64,000 bases of DNA from Pseudomonadota bacterium (lineage in GTDB: Bacteria > Pseudomonadota > Gammaproteobacteria > Burkholderiales > Burkholderiaceae_B): contig JAEWHK010000005.1 in NCBI GenBank assembly GCA_023387815.1, forward strand, positions 10,518 through 74,517, given 5' to 3'. The translations under genes and the position numbers were made by a program. Below are positions 53,029-61,536 of the stretch, piece by piece; the stretch's first letter is position 1; every line of letters starts with the position of its first letter. The notes under the pieces were generated by a model that was given only the letters and a program-made list of their open reading frames with translations, had not been told where the DNA came from and did no database searches.

Positions 53029-53463
53029 ATGTCTACTACCGTTCATCGATCTGTTCTGCTTCCATATTCTGCCGCCAACATGTTTGACCTGGTTGCTGAC
53101 GTAGAGAAATATCCCGAGTTCATGCCATGGTGCGGCGGTGCTCAGGTGCTGGAAAAAGACAGTGAAGGCATGACAGCCTCCATCATGATCAGTTTTGCAG
53201 GTCTCAAGCAAAAATTCACCACCCGCAATACCCATCAATATCCAAACAAAATTCATTTGCACCTGGTGGACGGCCCGTTTTCGGCACTGAACGGTACCTG
53301 GGAGTTCATCGAGCTTGCGCCCGATGCCTGTAAGGTACAGTTCGCCCTGGATTATGCCTTCAACAGTCGATCTCTGGAAATGCTGGTAGGGCCGGTTTTT
53401 AACCGTATCGCCAACAGCTTCATTGACTCGTTTACCAAAAGGGCAGAGCAGGTTTATGCCTGA
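53029..53463 (+). CDS. ratA: RatA/YfjG START-domain protein (coenzyme Q-binding type)
   Basis: A 144-residue START/polyketide-cyclase fold protein. It opens TVHRSVLLPYSAANMFDLVADVE, followed by KYPEFMPWCGGAQVLEKD, as in RatA and Coq10 homologues. In E. coli RatA was reported to block 70S association; the family also relates to ubiquinone binding, so the actual role is open. It overlaps ratB by eight bases and faces smpB. Confidence 0.9.
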   Translation: MSTTVHRSVLLPYSAANMFDLVADVEKYPEFMPWCGGAQVLEKDSEGMTASIMISFAGLKQKFTTRNTHQYPNKIHLHLVDGPFSALNGTWEFIELAPDACKVQFALDYAFNSRSLEMLVGPVFNRIANSFIDSFTKRAEQVYA

Positions 53464-53854
53464 AAAGACCATCTCTGTGACGCTGTGCTACGCACAATCG
53501 CCACAGGACATCAGACTGCGCGCAATTCGCGTGCCTGAGGGGTACACGATTGCCCAGGCAATAGCGCATTCGGAAATTTGCCAGGAATGGACGATTGAAG
53601 AATCCGAGATAGCCGGAACGGGTATTTTTGGCATACGGCAACCTGATGATTACGTCCTGCAGGACGGGGACCGGATAGAACTCTACCGCGGCCTTACCTT
53701 TGACCCCATGGAATCACGCCGGCGTCGCGCTGCGCATCGTAAAGCTGGCATACTGAAACGCAAACATCTTAAGAAAAGTAAAGTCGCCTGGCAGGAGTAT
53801 ATGGACACATCAATGGATGTATCCGGCGACGACAATAATCAGGAGAAAGAATGA
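53456..53854 (+). CDS. ratB: RnfH/RatB family ubiquitin-like protein
   Basis: A 132-residue small protein with an RnfH-type ubiquitin-like fold: ISVTLCYAQSPQDIRLRAIR, VPEGYTIAQAIAHSEI, YVLQDGDRIELYRGLTFDPME and the RRRRAAHRKAG-like basic segment. The last 35 residues form a variable Lys-rich then acidic tail. The ATG at 53456 overlaps the ratA stop. Function is unknown; it travels with ratA in most proteobacteria. Confidence 0.9.
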   Translation: MPEKTISVTLCYAQSPQDIRLRAIRVPEGYTIAQAIAHSEICQEWTIEESEIAGTGIFGIRQPDDYVLQDGDRIELYRGLTFDPMESRRRRAAHRKAGILKRKHLKKSKVAWQEYMDTSMDVSGDDNNQEKE

Positions 53855-54987
53855 CAAGCCCCGTTCTGTTTGAAGAAAAAGCCCTGGCACGCCAGGGACG
53901 ATACGGTATTGCTACGCTTAACCAGCCAGCCAAGCTCAACAGCCTGTCGCTGGAGATGTGCGAGTTGCTGGCGGCGCAATTAACCCGCTGGGAGCAGGAC
54001 AATGACATTCTGTTCGTGATTCTGCAAGGGGCTGGAGAAAAGGCATTCTGCGCAGGCGGAGATCTTCATCAGGTCTATGCGAGTATGCAGGAAAACGCCG
54101 GCAAGGCAGCTGCTGAGAATACCTATGCAGCCCGTTTTTTCGATGTTGAATACCGGCTGGACTATCAGATTCATACCTACAGTAAACCCGTTATCTGCTG
54201 GGGACACGGCGTTGTCATGGGCGGAGGAATGGGCCTGATGGCCGGTGCGTCACATCGAATTGTGAGCGACAGTTCCAGACTGGCCATGCCCGAAGTCACT
54301 ATTGGACTCTTTCCGGATGTTGGCGGAAGCTGGCAACTGAATCATCTGCCGGCCCGTCTCGGACGTTTCCTGGCGGCAACCGGCGCCATTCTGAATGCAT
54401 CGGATGCACTGTTTACCGGACTTGCCGATGACTGTGTAGCTCATGCAGACTGGTCAAGTGTGCTTGCCGATCTGGAGCAGATCGACTGGTCGCAAAATGA
54501 GGGCAGGCAGGCACTGGATCAGCGCATCCAGGATGTGTTTTCGAAACATAGCTCGGCTGATCATTTACAGGTGGGGCCATTGCGTACTCATTTTGATCTG
54601 CTTCGCCGTATTTGCGCCAATCGTGAAACGTCCGCGCTGTATCGCGCCATTGCGGAACTGGCCAGCCATGAAGACGCCTGGCTGGCGAAAGCAGCCCATA
54701 CCATGTTGAAGGGCTCAGCGCTGTCTGTGGCTCTCGGTCTGGAACTGCAGGAGCGGGCACGTCATCTGTCATTGGCACAGGTCTTTCAGCTGGAATACAA
54801 GGTGGCAGTCAATTGCTGCGCTCATGGTCAACTGCAGGAAGGCATACGGGCGTTGCTGATCGACAAGGACAAATCTCCCCAATGGCAACCCGCCAGTATT
54901 GATGAGGTGAGCGAACAGGAGCTGCAATCCCTGCTGGCCAGTCCATGGGCAAACGATCAGAACAATCCCATGGCTGTCCTGCAGTAA
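53851..54987 (+). CDS. enoyl-CoA hydratase/3-hydroxyisobutyryl-CoA hydrolase family protein
   Basis: A 378-residue crotonase-fold enzyme, longer than the 260-residue hydratases and matching the ECH_2/HIBYL-CoA hydrolase branch used in valine breakdown. ILQGAGEKAFCAGGDLHQVY holds the oxyanion loop; VMGGGMGLMAGASHRI and MPEVTIGLFPDVGGSWQLN contain the catalytic Glu and Asp positions. It starts in an ATGA overlap with ratB after AGGAG. Whether it acts on 3-hydroxyisobutyryl-CoA or another acyl-CoA is not settled by sequence. Confidence 0.88.
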   Translation: MTSPVLFEEKALARQGRYGIATLNQPAKLNSLSLEMCELLAAQLTRWEQDNDILFVILQGAGEKAFCAGGDLHQVYASMQENAGKAAAENTYAARFFDVEYRLDYQIHTYSKPVICWGHGVVMGGGMGLMAGASHRIVSDSSRLAMPEVTIGLFPDVGGSWQLNHLPARLGRFLAATGAILNASDALFTGLADDCVAHADWSSVLADLEQIDWSQNEGRQALDQRIQDVFSKHSSADHLQVGPLRTHFDLLRRICANRETSALYRAIAELASHEDAWLAKAAHTMLKGSALSVALGLELQERARHLSLAQVFQLEYKVAVNCCAHGQLQEGIRALLIDKDKSPQWQPASIDEVSEQELQSLLASPWANDQNNPMAVLQ

Positions 54988-55022
54988 GAACAGGCTGCCT
55001 TATGCCCGATGCCGGCCTGAGG

Positions 55023-56036
55023 TCAGGCCAGCGCGGGTTTATCCAGCGCGTACGGAATAGGCAACAGGGTAATGTCCGGTCCTTGCTGGTCGCCCAGCGA
55101 TAGCTGGTTGTGTTCGGCAGCTTCCAGCCGAACCTCGAAAAGCAGATACAACCGGTCTCCCAGTTCGGCGACATTCACAATCTGACCACTGGGTTCTTTG
55201 GTATTTTCACGATCCATGATATCGCTTCCCGGCGTCACCTTGCTGCCGGGCGCGTTGCAGAAACCATTGAGCATACGGCGCTTGAGTTTCCCCCTGTAAT
55301 GGCTGCGTGCCACCACTTCCTGACCCGGATAGCAGCCCTTGGTAAAGCTCACGGCGCCGATGGCATCCAGATTGATATCCTGCGGAATGAACATTTCCTG
55401 GTTCGCCGCCTCAACCCAGGGAATGCCTGCCAGAATATCCAGCACCGCCCACTGTTCCGGAATACCTCTTCCAGCCTGATCCAGGCTGAACGAAGGGTCG
55501 GCAATGATCAGGCCCCGAAGCACACCATTAGTGGCGGGTAAGCCAATTTGCAGTTGATTTCCGTTTTTGATGACCTGCCAGGGTTCAGGCGTCTCCAAAG
55601 CAGGTGAGCCGTCAAAATCATTGCTGGCCTGCTTAGCCGATTCGCTGCCCAGCCAGTAACCAAATACATCCAGTCCGGTGTCTTCAATCGTGACTTTTGC
55701 GCGCAGCACAAACATGCGCATCCGTTTGATAAAGGCATCCGCAATATCACTTCGAATCATCAGTTGATAACTGGCCGGATCGCCACTTTCACCAGGTGCA
55801 ACATGCCAGAAAATAAAGCTGGCCAGCATTCTGCCCTTGGCCGTACAGTAGGCGGACAGACGGGCCGTCGAAGGACTCGCCGCATTAACGTCCTGGGTGA
55901 TCTGACCCTGCAGAAACGATTCGGCATCGGCACCACTGATGGACAGAATACGATAATCAGGCAACGCGGTCGTATACAAAGCACTAGTCTGGTCTGCAAC
56001 ACTTATATGCATCGTTTCAGGAACAAAAACAGACAT
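55023..56036 (-). CDS. ygfZ: tRNA-modifying / Fe-S cluster assembly protein YgfZ
   Basis: A 337-residue folate-dependent protein of the aminomethyltransferase superfamily, needed for maturation of certain Fe-S enzymes such as MiaB. The diagnostic KGCYPGQEVVAR motif with its Cys is present near residue 230, and the N-terminal ISGADAESFLQGQITQDV is typical. The ATG at 56036 gives MSVFVPETMH; an ATG at 56123 would add 29 residues that do not fit. It is convergent with the hydratase gene and divergent from mltG. Confidence 0.92.
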   Translation of the reverse strand: MSVFVPETMHISVADQTSALYTTALPDYRILSISGADAESFLQGQITQDVNAASPSTARLSAYCTAKGRMLASFIFWHVAPGESGDPASYQLMIRSDIADAFIKRMRMFVLRAKVTIEDTGLDVFGYWLGSESAKQASNDFDGSPALETPEPWQVIKNGNQLQIGLPATNGVLRGLIIADPSFSLDQAGRGIPEQWAVLDILAGIPWVEAANQEMFIPQDINLDAIGAVSFTKGCYPGQEVVARSHYRGKLKRRMLNGFCNAPGSKVTPGSDIMDRENTKEPSGQIVNVAELGDRLYLLFEVRLEAAEHNQLSLGDQQGPDITLLPIPYALDKPALA

Positions 56037-56254
56037 GACGAAATTCCTATTCAATACGTCGGCAAGCCAGGATAGAAAGGCCCCGCTTGCCAACTGATTC
56101 TCATGACTGACATCGTAACGCACTGAACTTTTTTTTTCCGGCTAAACACTGAAAGCAGCATGGATTCCCGGGATGACCGGGCACCGGCAACAGCCTGCGC
56201 CTGATACAATAGGCGCTCGGCAGCGGCTTCTAGTGGCGTATCAGTCTCTCATTC

Positions 56255-57268
56255 ATGAAACTCTTTAAATATATTATTTTTTCGTTCTTCATCTGTGTTT
56301 TGCTGCTCGCCGCCGGATTGGCAGGCAAGGTTTGGTACTGGATGAAATCGCCTGCACCCATGTCGGCCGAAGTCATCGACTATAACGTGCCGCGCGGCAG
56401 TACGATTGCGACTGTCGCTCAGAACATGGCCGCTGCGGGCATTCAGATCGAGCCATATCTGTTTGTCATGTATGCACGCTATACGGGTCAGGACAGACAG
56501 CTCAAGGCGGGCGCCTATGAAGCCAAAAAGGGCGATACGCCGGTTGATCTGCTCAGCCGGATGGCGGCAGGACAAACCAGCAAGAGCCAGTTTCAGATCA
56601 TAGAAGGCTGGAGTTATCGTCAGATCCGGCAGACGCTCAAAGCGAATCCCAATATTGCCCAGACGCTGGACAAAATGAGCGATACCGAGATACTGAAGGC
56701 ATTGGGTGCCCCTTATGACAGTCCTGAGGGACTGTTCTTCCCGGATACCTATGTCTTTGTCCCCGGAGATAGTGACATGGATATTCTGCGACGAGCCTAT
56801 AGTGAAGGGCAGAAGCGCCTGGCTGCCGTGTGGGATGCGCGGGACAATGATCTGCCACTCAAAACGCCTTATGAAGCGCTCATCCTGGCCTCGATCATTG
56901 AAAAGGAAACCGGCCATGAACTCGATCGCAACCGGGTGGCGGGCGTGTTCATTAACCGGCTGGAAAAGAAAATGCTTTTGCAGACAGACCCCACGGTTAT
57001 TTATGGGATGAAAGATGCCTACCGAGGCGTAATTACGCGCAATGATCTGACGACGGATACGCCCTGGAATACCTATACCCGGCCCGGGCTGCCGCCCACC
57101 CCCATTGCCAGTCCTGGGCTGTTGTCGCTGCAGGCTGCCGTCCATCCTGAGCGCCATCGGTTCCTGTATTTTGTGTCGCGAGGTGACGGCACCAGTGAGT
57201 TTTCAGAGAATCTGCGCGGCCATAATCGCAACGTCAACACCTATATCCTTAAGAAAGGTACACAATAA
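56255..57268 (+). CDS. mltG: endolytic murein transglycosylase MltG
   Basis: A 337-residue bitopic inner-membrane enzyme that terminates nascent glycan strands. An N-terminal membrane helix (YIIFSFFICVLLLAAGLAG) precedes a LysM-like region and the YceG domain: LILASIIEKETGHELDRNRVAGVF contains the catalytic Glu, followed by LQTDPTVIYG and YNTY-like YTRPGLPPTPIASPG. It begins mltG-tmk-holB-tatD, joined to tmk by one shared base. Confidence 0.93.
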   Translation: MKLFKYIIFSFFICVLLLAAGLAGKVWYWMKSPAPMSAEVIDYNVPRGSTIATVAQNMAAAGIQIEPYLFVMYARYTGQDRQLKAGAYEAKKGDTPVDLLSRMAAGQTSKSQFQIIEGWSYRQIRQTLKANPNIAQTLDKMSDTEILKALGAPYDSPEGLFFPDTYVFVPGDSDMDILRRAYSEGQKRLAAVWDARDNDLPLKTPYEALILASIIEKETGHELDRNRVAGVFINRLEKKMLLQTDPTVIYGMKDAYRGVITRNDLTTDTPWNTYTRPGLPPTPIASPGLLSLQAAVHPERHRFLYFVSRGDGTSEFSENLRGHNRNVNTYILKKGTQ

Positions 57269-57897
57269 TGAAGGGTTTTTTTCTTACACTGGAAGGCGTG
57301 GACGGTGCCGGAAAAAGTTCACACATTTCGCATTTGCGAGAGCTTTGCGAGTCTTTCGGAAATGAGGTCGTCATGACGCGCGAACCCGGCGGGACTCCTT
57401 TGAGCGAAACGCTGCGCGCCATGCTGCTTTCCGAATCCATGCATATGGAAACCGAAACCCTGCTTATGTTTGCCGCCAGACAGGAGCATATCCTGTCCGT
57501 CATTCGCCCGGCGCTCGCATCGGGTAAAATCGTAATCAGCGACCGATTTACCGATGCGACCTATGCCTATCAGGGTGGCGGACGCCATTTTCCGGCCGAA
57601 CGCATTCGTGTCCTGGAAGAGTGGGTGCAGCAACAATTGCGACCTGATCTGACCATCCTTTTTGACGTGCCACTGAATGTGGCCAGAGAGAGACTGGAAA
57701 AAAGCCGCGACCCGGACCGCTTCGAGCGCGAGGATGGTGGATTTTTCGAGCGGGTGCGCAATGCCTATCTGAGCCGGGTCAATGAAGAGCCCGAGCGGTT
57801 CTTTGTGGTTGACTCCAGTCAGCCCAAGGAACAAACCAGACAGCAGCTTCAGGACATGCTTACCACTCGCCTGCAGCAGCACAAAGAACAGGGATAA
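57268..57897 (+). CDS. tmk: thymidylate kinase
   Basis: A 209-residue dTMP kinase. The P-loop is FLTLEGVDGAGKSSHI, the DR(F) motif SDRFTDATYAYQGGGR, and the catalytic LID region RSRDPDRFERED-like segment SRDPDRFEREDGGFFERVR. It shares the TAATG junction with mltG and is followed after 12 bases by holB, a common set linking dTTP supply and replication. Confidence 0.96.
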   Translation: MKGFFLTLEGVDGAGKSSHISHLRELCESFGNEVVMTREPGGTPLSETLRAMLLSESMHMETETLLMFAARQEHILSVIRPALASGKIVISDRFTDATYAYQGGGRHFPAERIRVLEEWVQQQLRPDLTILFDVPLNVARERLEKSRDPDRFEREDGGFFERVRNAYLSRVNEEPERFFVVDSSQPKEQTRQQLQDMLTTRLQQHKEQG

Positions 57898-57909
57898 CAG
57901 ACACGATAC

Positions 57910-58974
57910 ATGACTGCAATCACAGCATTTTTTCCATGGCAGACCGAAAAAGCCGGTGAATGGCTGAGTGACCGGGCGCGCTTTGCCCACGCCTGGCTGA
58001 TTCACGGGCCGCCGGGAATCGGCAAACTGACTTTTGCCCGAGCCGCTGCGGCCAGCCTGTTGTGCGAACACCCCGTAGGGGGCATTGCCTGTGGAAAGTG
58101 TGAATCCTGCTCCTGGATTGCCAACGATGCGCATCCGGATCTGCGTCTTGTGCTGCCCGACAGGCTGGCCCAGGAATATGGCCTGCAGGACGCCGCCGCG
58201 TCCGGTACCGACAGTGGCGATGGTGCAGGAGCAAAAAAAGCATCCGGAGAAATCCGCATCGACCAGGTCCGTCAACTGGATGCCTTGCTAGGTGTTACTA
58301 CACACCGCAGCGGCATGCGGGTAATCATCCTGTTCCCCGCAGAGAATCTGAATACGGCCTCGGCCAATTATCTGCTCAAATCGGTAGAAGAGCCGGCGCC
58401 TGGTACGGTATTTCTGTTCGTCTCACACGCCCCGGACAAGGTGCTTCCCACGTTGCTCTCGCGGTGCAGACGGCTTGGCCTGCCAACGCCGCCGACAGAA
58501 GCCAGTCTGGCGTGGCTGCAGGCGCAATCTCTGTCGGCAGAGCAGGCCGACCTGTGGCTGCACGCCAGTGGCGGTGCCCCGGTAGGTGCACTTGCGCTGA
58601 GCCAGTCCAGTACCGAACCCGTCAGTTACTGGCTCGGGGCCTTCGCACAAAGTCTGGCCGACAGAATCATGCCTGACATGGCCGAGTTTCTGGCAAAACT
58701 GGAAAAACTGCAGGCCGAAGAGTGGCTGGGGACGTTGCAGCGCTTTTTCACAGATCTGATGCTGTTCAGCAACGGACTGCCACTACGTTATTTTCCAGGC
58801 TTGCGGCCGTTCACAAAGGTCATTGCCGAGGGCCTCAGTACACAGAAAATCAGTCAGACAGCAATCTGGCTCGCACAGCAGCAGCGAATTGCAGACCATC
58901 CGCTCAATGCCAGACTGTTCATTCAGTCTGTGCTGCAGCGCGTGTGCGTGACCTGCCTGTCAAAAAACGGATAA
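57910..58974 (+). CDS. holB: DNA polymerase III delta prime subunit
   Basis: A 354-residue clamp-loader subunit. The AAA+ fold begins with HAWLIHGPPGIGKLTFARA; four cysteines LLCEHPVGGIACGKCESC form the zinc module; VRQLDALLGVTTHRSGMRV and NYLLKSVEEPAPGTVFLFVS are typical delta-prime motifs, and TLLSRCRRL holds the SRC arginine finger. It has an inserted Gly/Ala/Ser stretch at about residues 95-115 after the zinc module. Between tmk and tatD. Confidence 0.92.
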   Translation: MTAITAFFPWQTEKAGEWLSDRARFAHAWLIHGPPGIGKLTFARAAAASLLCEHPVGGIACGKCESCSWIANDAHPDLRLVLPDRLAQEYGLQDAAASGTDSGDGAGAKKASGEIRIDQVRQLDALLGVTTHRSGMRVIILFPAENLNTASANYLLKSVEEPAPGTVFLFVSHAPDKVLPTLLSRCRRLGLPTPPTEASLAWLQAQSLSAEQADLWLHASGGAPVGALALSQSSTEPVSYWLGAFAQSLADRIMPDMAEFLAKLEKLQAEEWLGTLQRFFTDLMLFSNGLPLRYFPGLRPFTKVIAEGLSTQKISQTAIWLAQQQRIADHPLNARLFIQSVLQRVCVTCLSKNG

Positions 58975-58987
58975 ATGGAAATAGCTT

Positions 58988-59758
58988 ATGTATGTTGATT
59001 CACACTGCCATCTTGATTTTCCTGAGTTGCAGGAGAACCTGGATACGATTCTGGGAAATATGAAGCGTAACCAGGTAGATCATGCCTTATGCGTCAGCGT
59101 CAATCTGCCGAACTGGCCGCGGATCGTGGAACTTGTGGAGAGTCACGACAACCTCTGGGGTTCGGTGGGCGTGCATCCCGATTACGAAGATACGCCCGAG
59201 CCCGACGTCGAGTTGCTGTGCCGACACGCACAGCATCCAAAAATTGTGGCTATTGGCGAAACGGGTCTGGATTACTACCGACAGGAGGAACCGCTGGACT
59301 GGCAGAGGGAGCGGTTTCGCGTCCATATACGCGCTGCGAATGCGGCAGGACTACCCTTGATAATTCATACGCGTTCGTCGGCGGAAGATACGCTACGCCT
59401 GATGCGTGAAGAAAAGGCATCTACCTGTGGTGGCGTCATGCACTGTTTTACCGAGAGCTGGGAAGTCGCCCAACAGGCCATGGATGAGAATTTCTATATC
59501 TCGCTTTCGGGCATTGTCACGTTTAAGAATGCGGCGCAGCTGCACGAGGTTGCCCGACGCGTACCCCTGGACCGCCTGTTGATTGAAACAGATTCACCTT
59601 ACCTTGCGCCCGTTCCTTATCGTGGCAAGCTCAATGACCCATCCAAGGTCATTCATGTTGCGGAAAAAATTGCAGAACTCAAAGAGATCTCCGTTGAGGA
59701 AGTGGCACAAGCATCTACAGATAACTTTTTCAATTTATTCAAAAAGATACAGCGATAA
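58988..59758 (+). CDS. tatD: TatD family metal-dependent DNase
   Basis: A 256-residue TIM-barrel hydrolase. Metal ligands are visible in DSHCHLDF (HxH, residues 5-9 area), AIGETGLDYYR, LPLIIHTRSSAEDT, VMHCFTES and LIETDSPYLAPVPYRG. It acts on DNA 3' ends during oxidative damage repair in E. coli. It follows holB by 13 bases and ends the operon; the region after it turns AT-rich. Confidence 0.94.
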   Translation: MYVDSHCHLDFPELQENLDTILGNMKRNQVDHALCVSVNLPNWPRIVELVESHDNLWGSVGVHPDYEDTPEPDVELLCRHAQHPKIVAIGETGLDYYRQEEPLDWQRERFRVHIRAANAAGLPLIIHTRSSAEDTLRLMREEKASTCGGVMHCFTESWEVAQQAMDENFYISLSGIVTFKNAAQLHEVARRVPLDRLLIETDSPYLAPVPYRGKLNDPSKVIHVAEKIAELKEISVEEVAQASTDNFFNLFKKIQR

Positions 59759-59853
59759 TTTGTTATATTGGTTTAAGTTTGACGAAAATATTCGCATATT
59801 TGGTTGATTTGCAATAAATATATTAATTTTCATTGAGTTAGGAGATATATATA

Positions 59854-60513
59854 ATGTATTACTTTAATAGATTCTCAGTCGTGAAAAAAAGTTTGATGGC
59901 TGCGGGCCTGGCGGTGGCTGTGAGCGCCTGCGCCGCAGGTGGTGGCAGTGGGGCTGACAGCGGTTTCTGGAACGATGTAAAAAATGACCGGGCAAGTGCC
60001 ATTACCCAGGATATTTCCCAGGGGGCAGATCCCAATGCCGTTAATGAAAATGGTGAGCCCGCGCTGATTCAGGCAATCAGAGACCAATCCCTGAGCGTTT
60101 TTGACACACTGGTCGACAATCCGAAAACCAAAGTGGATGCGGTAAACCGGACCAACGAAACGCCGCTGATGTATATCGCCATTATTGGTGATGTGCCACG
60201 TGCGAAAAAGCTGGTTGCACGCGGTGCCAAGGTGAATCGCCTGGGATGGACGCCTTTGCATTATGCTGCCTCCAAAGGCCATACTGACATGGTCGAGTAT
60301 CTGCTGGGCAAAGGTGCCTATCCGAATGCGCCGGCACCGGATGGCAGTTCACCCCTGCTCATGGCAGTGACCTCTAAGAATGCGGATGCGGTACGTGCGT
60401 TGGTGAAGGCCGGTGCAGACCCGCGCGCAATCAATCAGAAGAATGTCAGTGCACTGGATATGGCCCGGAAAATGGGCAACAACGACGTTATTCAGGCACT
60501 TAACGCAAAATAA
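59854..60513 (+). CDS. ankyrin-repeat lipoprotein
   Basis: A 219-residue protein. The N terminus KKSLMAAGLAVAVSAC fits a lipoprotein signal with Cys26 as the lipidated residue, then a Gly/Ser spacer. Four to five ankyrin repeats fill residues about 60-215: NAVNENGEPALIQAIRDQ, DAVNRTNETPLMYIAIIG, LGWTPLHYAASKGHTDMVEY, APDGSSPLLMAVTSKNADAV, and INQKNVSALDMARKMGNNDV. Such proteins bind partners in the periplasm; catalase-linked AnkB is an example, but no catalase is here. AGGAGA lies nine bases before the ATG. It pairs with the next gene, nine bases downstream. Confidence 0.85.
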   Translation: MYYFNRFSVVKKSLMAAGLAVAVSACAAGGGSGADSGFWNDVKNDRASAITQDISQGADPNAVNENGEPALIQAIRDQSLSVFDTLVDNPKTKVDAVNRTNETPLMYIAIIGDVPRAKKLVARGAKVNRLGWTPLHYAASKGHTDMVEYLLGKGAYPNAPAPDGSSPLLMAVTSKNADAVRALVKAGADPRAINQKNVSALDMARKMGNNDVIQALNAK

Positions 60514-60522
60514 GGAGTTGCG

Positions 60523-61320
60523 ATGATCAGCAGGAATACGAGCTTGCGTGGAGCCCGTTATAAAACGGCCTTGCTGGGTATCGGTGGTTGCGTGCTGCTC
60601 ATGACTGGGGCGGCCGCGCACGCCGAACAGGCATACTGTGATAGTCCGTGGCTGCGGCCCAACGCAAGATTGTCGGGATCCGTCGACGGCGCCACAGCCC
60701 GGTTCACGGTGACGGTGAACTCGGTGAATCGACAGGGTGCCGGACAATGCACGGCACAGCTGACGGTTGATGCTGATGCGCCGATAGCAGGGCAGAGGGT
60801 GAAGGGCACCGGGCCATTTACCCTCACGGTCAGTCAGGGAAGATCCACGCTGAATGGCTCGTTTGATGCGTCCGGACTCATGAATACCAATATGAAGACG
60901 TCGGTGCAAAGTGCGCTCAATGGGTACTTTCTGAAACCGGCAAATACGGTAACACCAGGTGAAACGCTGCCTCCCGTTTCGGGTAATTCCAACGTCAATC
61001 TGACCATCGCGTTGCAGAATGGCATACCGTTGAATCAGATAAACGTGAGTAACGCGACCATTTCCACCGGCCCCCGAAAGGTCGGTAAATTACAAAGCCA
61101 TACTACCTCGGTCGGGACGCTGCAGTGTATGCCTGTCACCTATACGGCCACGACATCCAGTGGTAACCTTAGCGGTGTATCAGCCAGCAATGCGAACGCG
61201 GCGAAATCCGGAACTGGCCAGGTGACTGACTGGTACTGCCCGGAGAAAGGACTGACTATGGAATCGGTGATCAGCCGTAGTGGTAAAACCTCACGCGTTG
61301 TTATCAATTCGGTTCAGTGA
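60523..61320 (+). CDS. exported protein of unknown function with four cysteines
   Basis: I do not recognise this 265-residue protein. A signal peptide (TALLGIGGCVLLMTGAAAHA, cleavage after Ala34) indicates export. The mature part has four cysteines at about residues 39, 76, 202 and 239, enough for two disulfides, which DsbB upstream in the window could help form. Many alternating Thr/Val/Ser/Asn segments suggest beta structure; the charged residues are few. It follows the ankyrin lipoprotein by nine bases with AAGGAG before the ATG, so the two are probably co-transcribed and may interact in the envelope. Confidence 0.7.
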   Translation: MISRNTSLRGARYKTALLGIGGCVLLMTGAAAHAEQAYCDSPWLRPNARLSGSVDGATARFTVTVNSVNRQGAGQCTAQLTVDADAPIAGQRVKGTGPFTLTVSQGRSTLNGSFDASGLMNTNMKTSVQSALNGYFLKPANTVTPGETLPPVSGNSNVNLTIALQNGIPLNQINVSNATISTGPRKVGKLQSHTTSVGTLQCMPVTYTATTSSGNLSGVSASNANAAKSGTGQVTDWYCPEKGLTMESVISRSGKTSRVVINSVQ

Positions 61321-61354
61321 GTTTGATAATCTGATTGATCTCTTGATTCGCTGA

Positions 61355-61410
61355 CGGGCACTCGTCCGCCCGAAAAGAGGGGGAGAACTATCCGCGTCGC
61401 TGTCCCCCTT
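61355..61410 (+). other. two weak hairpins after the exported protein gene
   Basis: CGGGC/GCCCG (61355-61359 and 61368-61372) and GGGGGA/TCCCCC (61379-61384 and 61403-61408) could fold. Neither has a real U-tract, so termination is only possible. Confidence 0.3.
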
Positions 61411-61438
61411 ACAATTCTGCTATTGTCTGAAACACACA

Positions 61439-61490
61439 TTTAATCCGTCCCTATTTAATTATTCGTTTATAAAAATGGGGACAGATTAAA
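61439..61490. repeat. imperfect palindrome with GGGGACAGATTAAA arm
   Basis: TTTAATCCGTCCC (61439-61451) and GGGACAGATTAAA (61478-61490) pair over 13 positions with one mismatch or wobble, separated by 26 AT-rich bases. The arm resembles palindromes associated with REP-type tyrosine transposases in many proteobacteria. It lies 46 bases upstream of gdhA. Confidence 0.5.
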
Positions 61491-61536
61491 TTCCCGTTAC
61501 ACTTGTGCTTTATCTGATCACGTTTAGGAGATGATT

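Noticed and set aside
55014..55029. GGCCTG-AGGT-CAGGCC hairpin at the end of ygfZ
   Set aside because: Overlaps the stop codon and lacks a U-tract on either strand; not called as a terminator.
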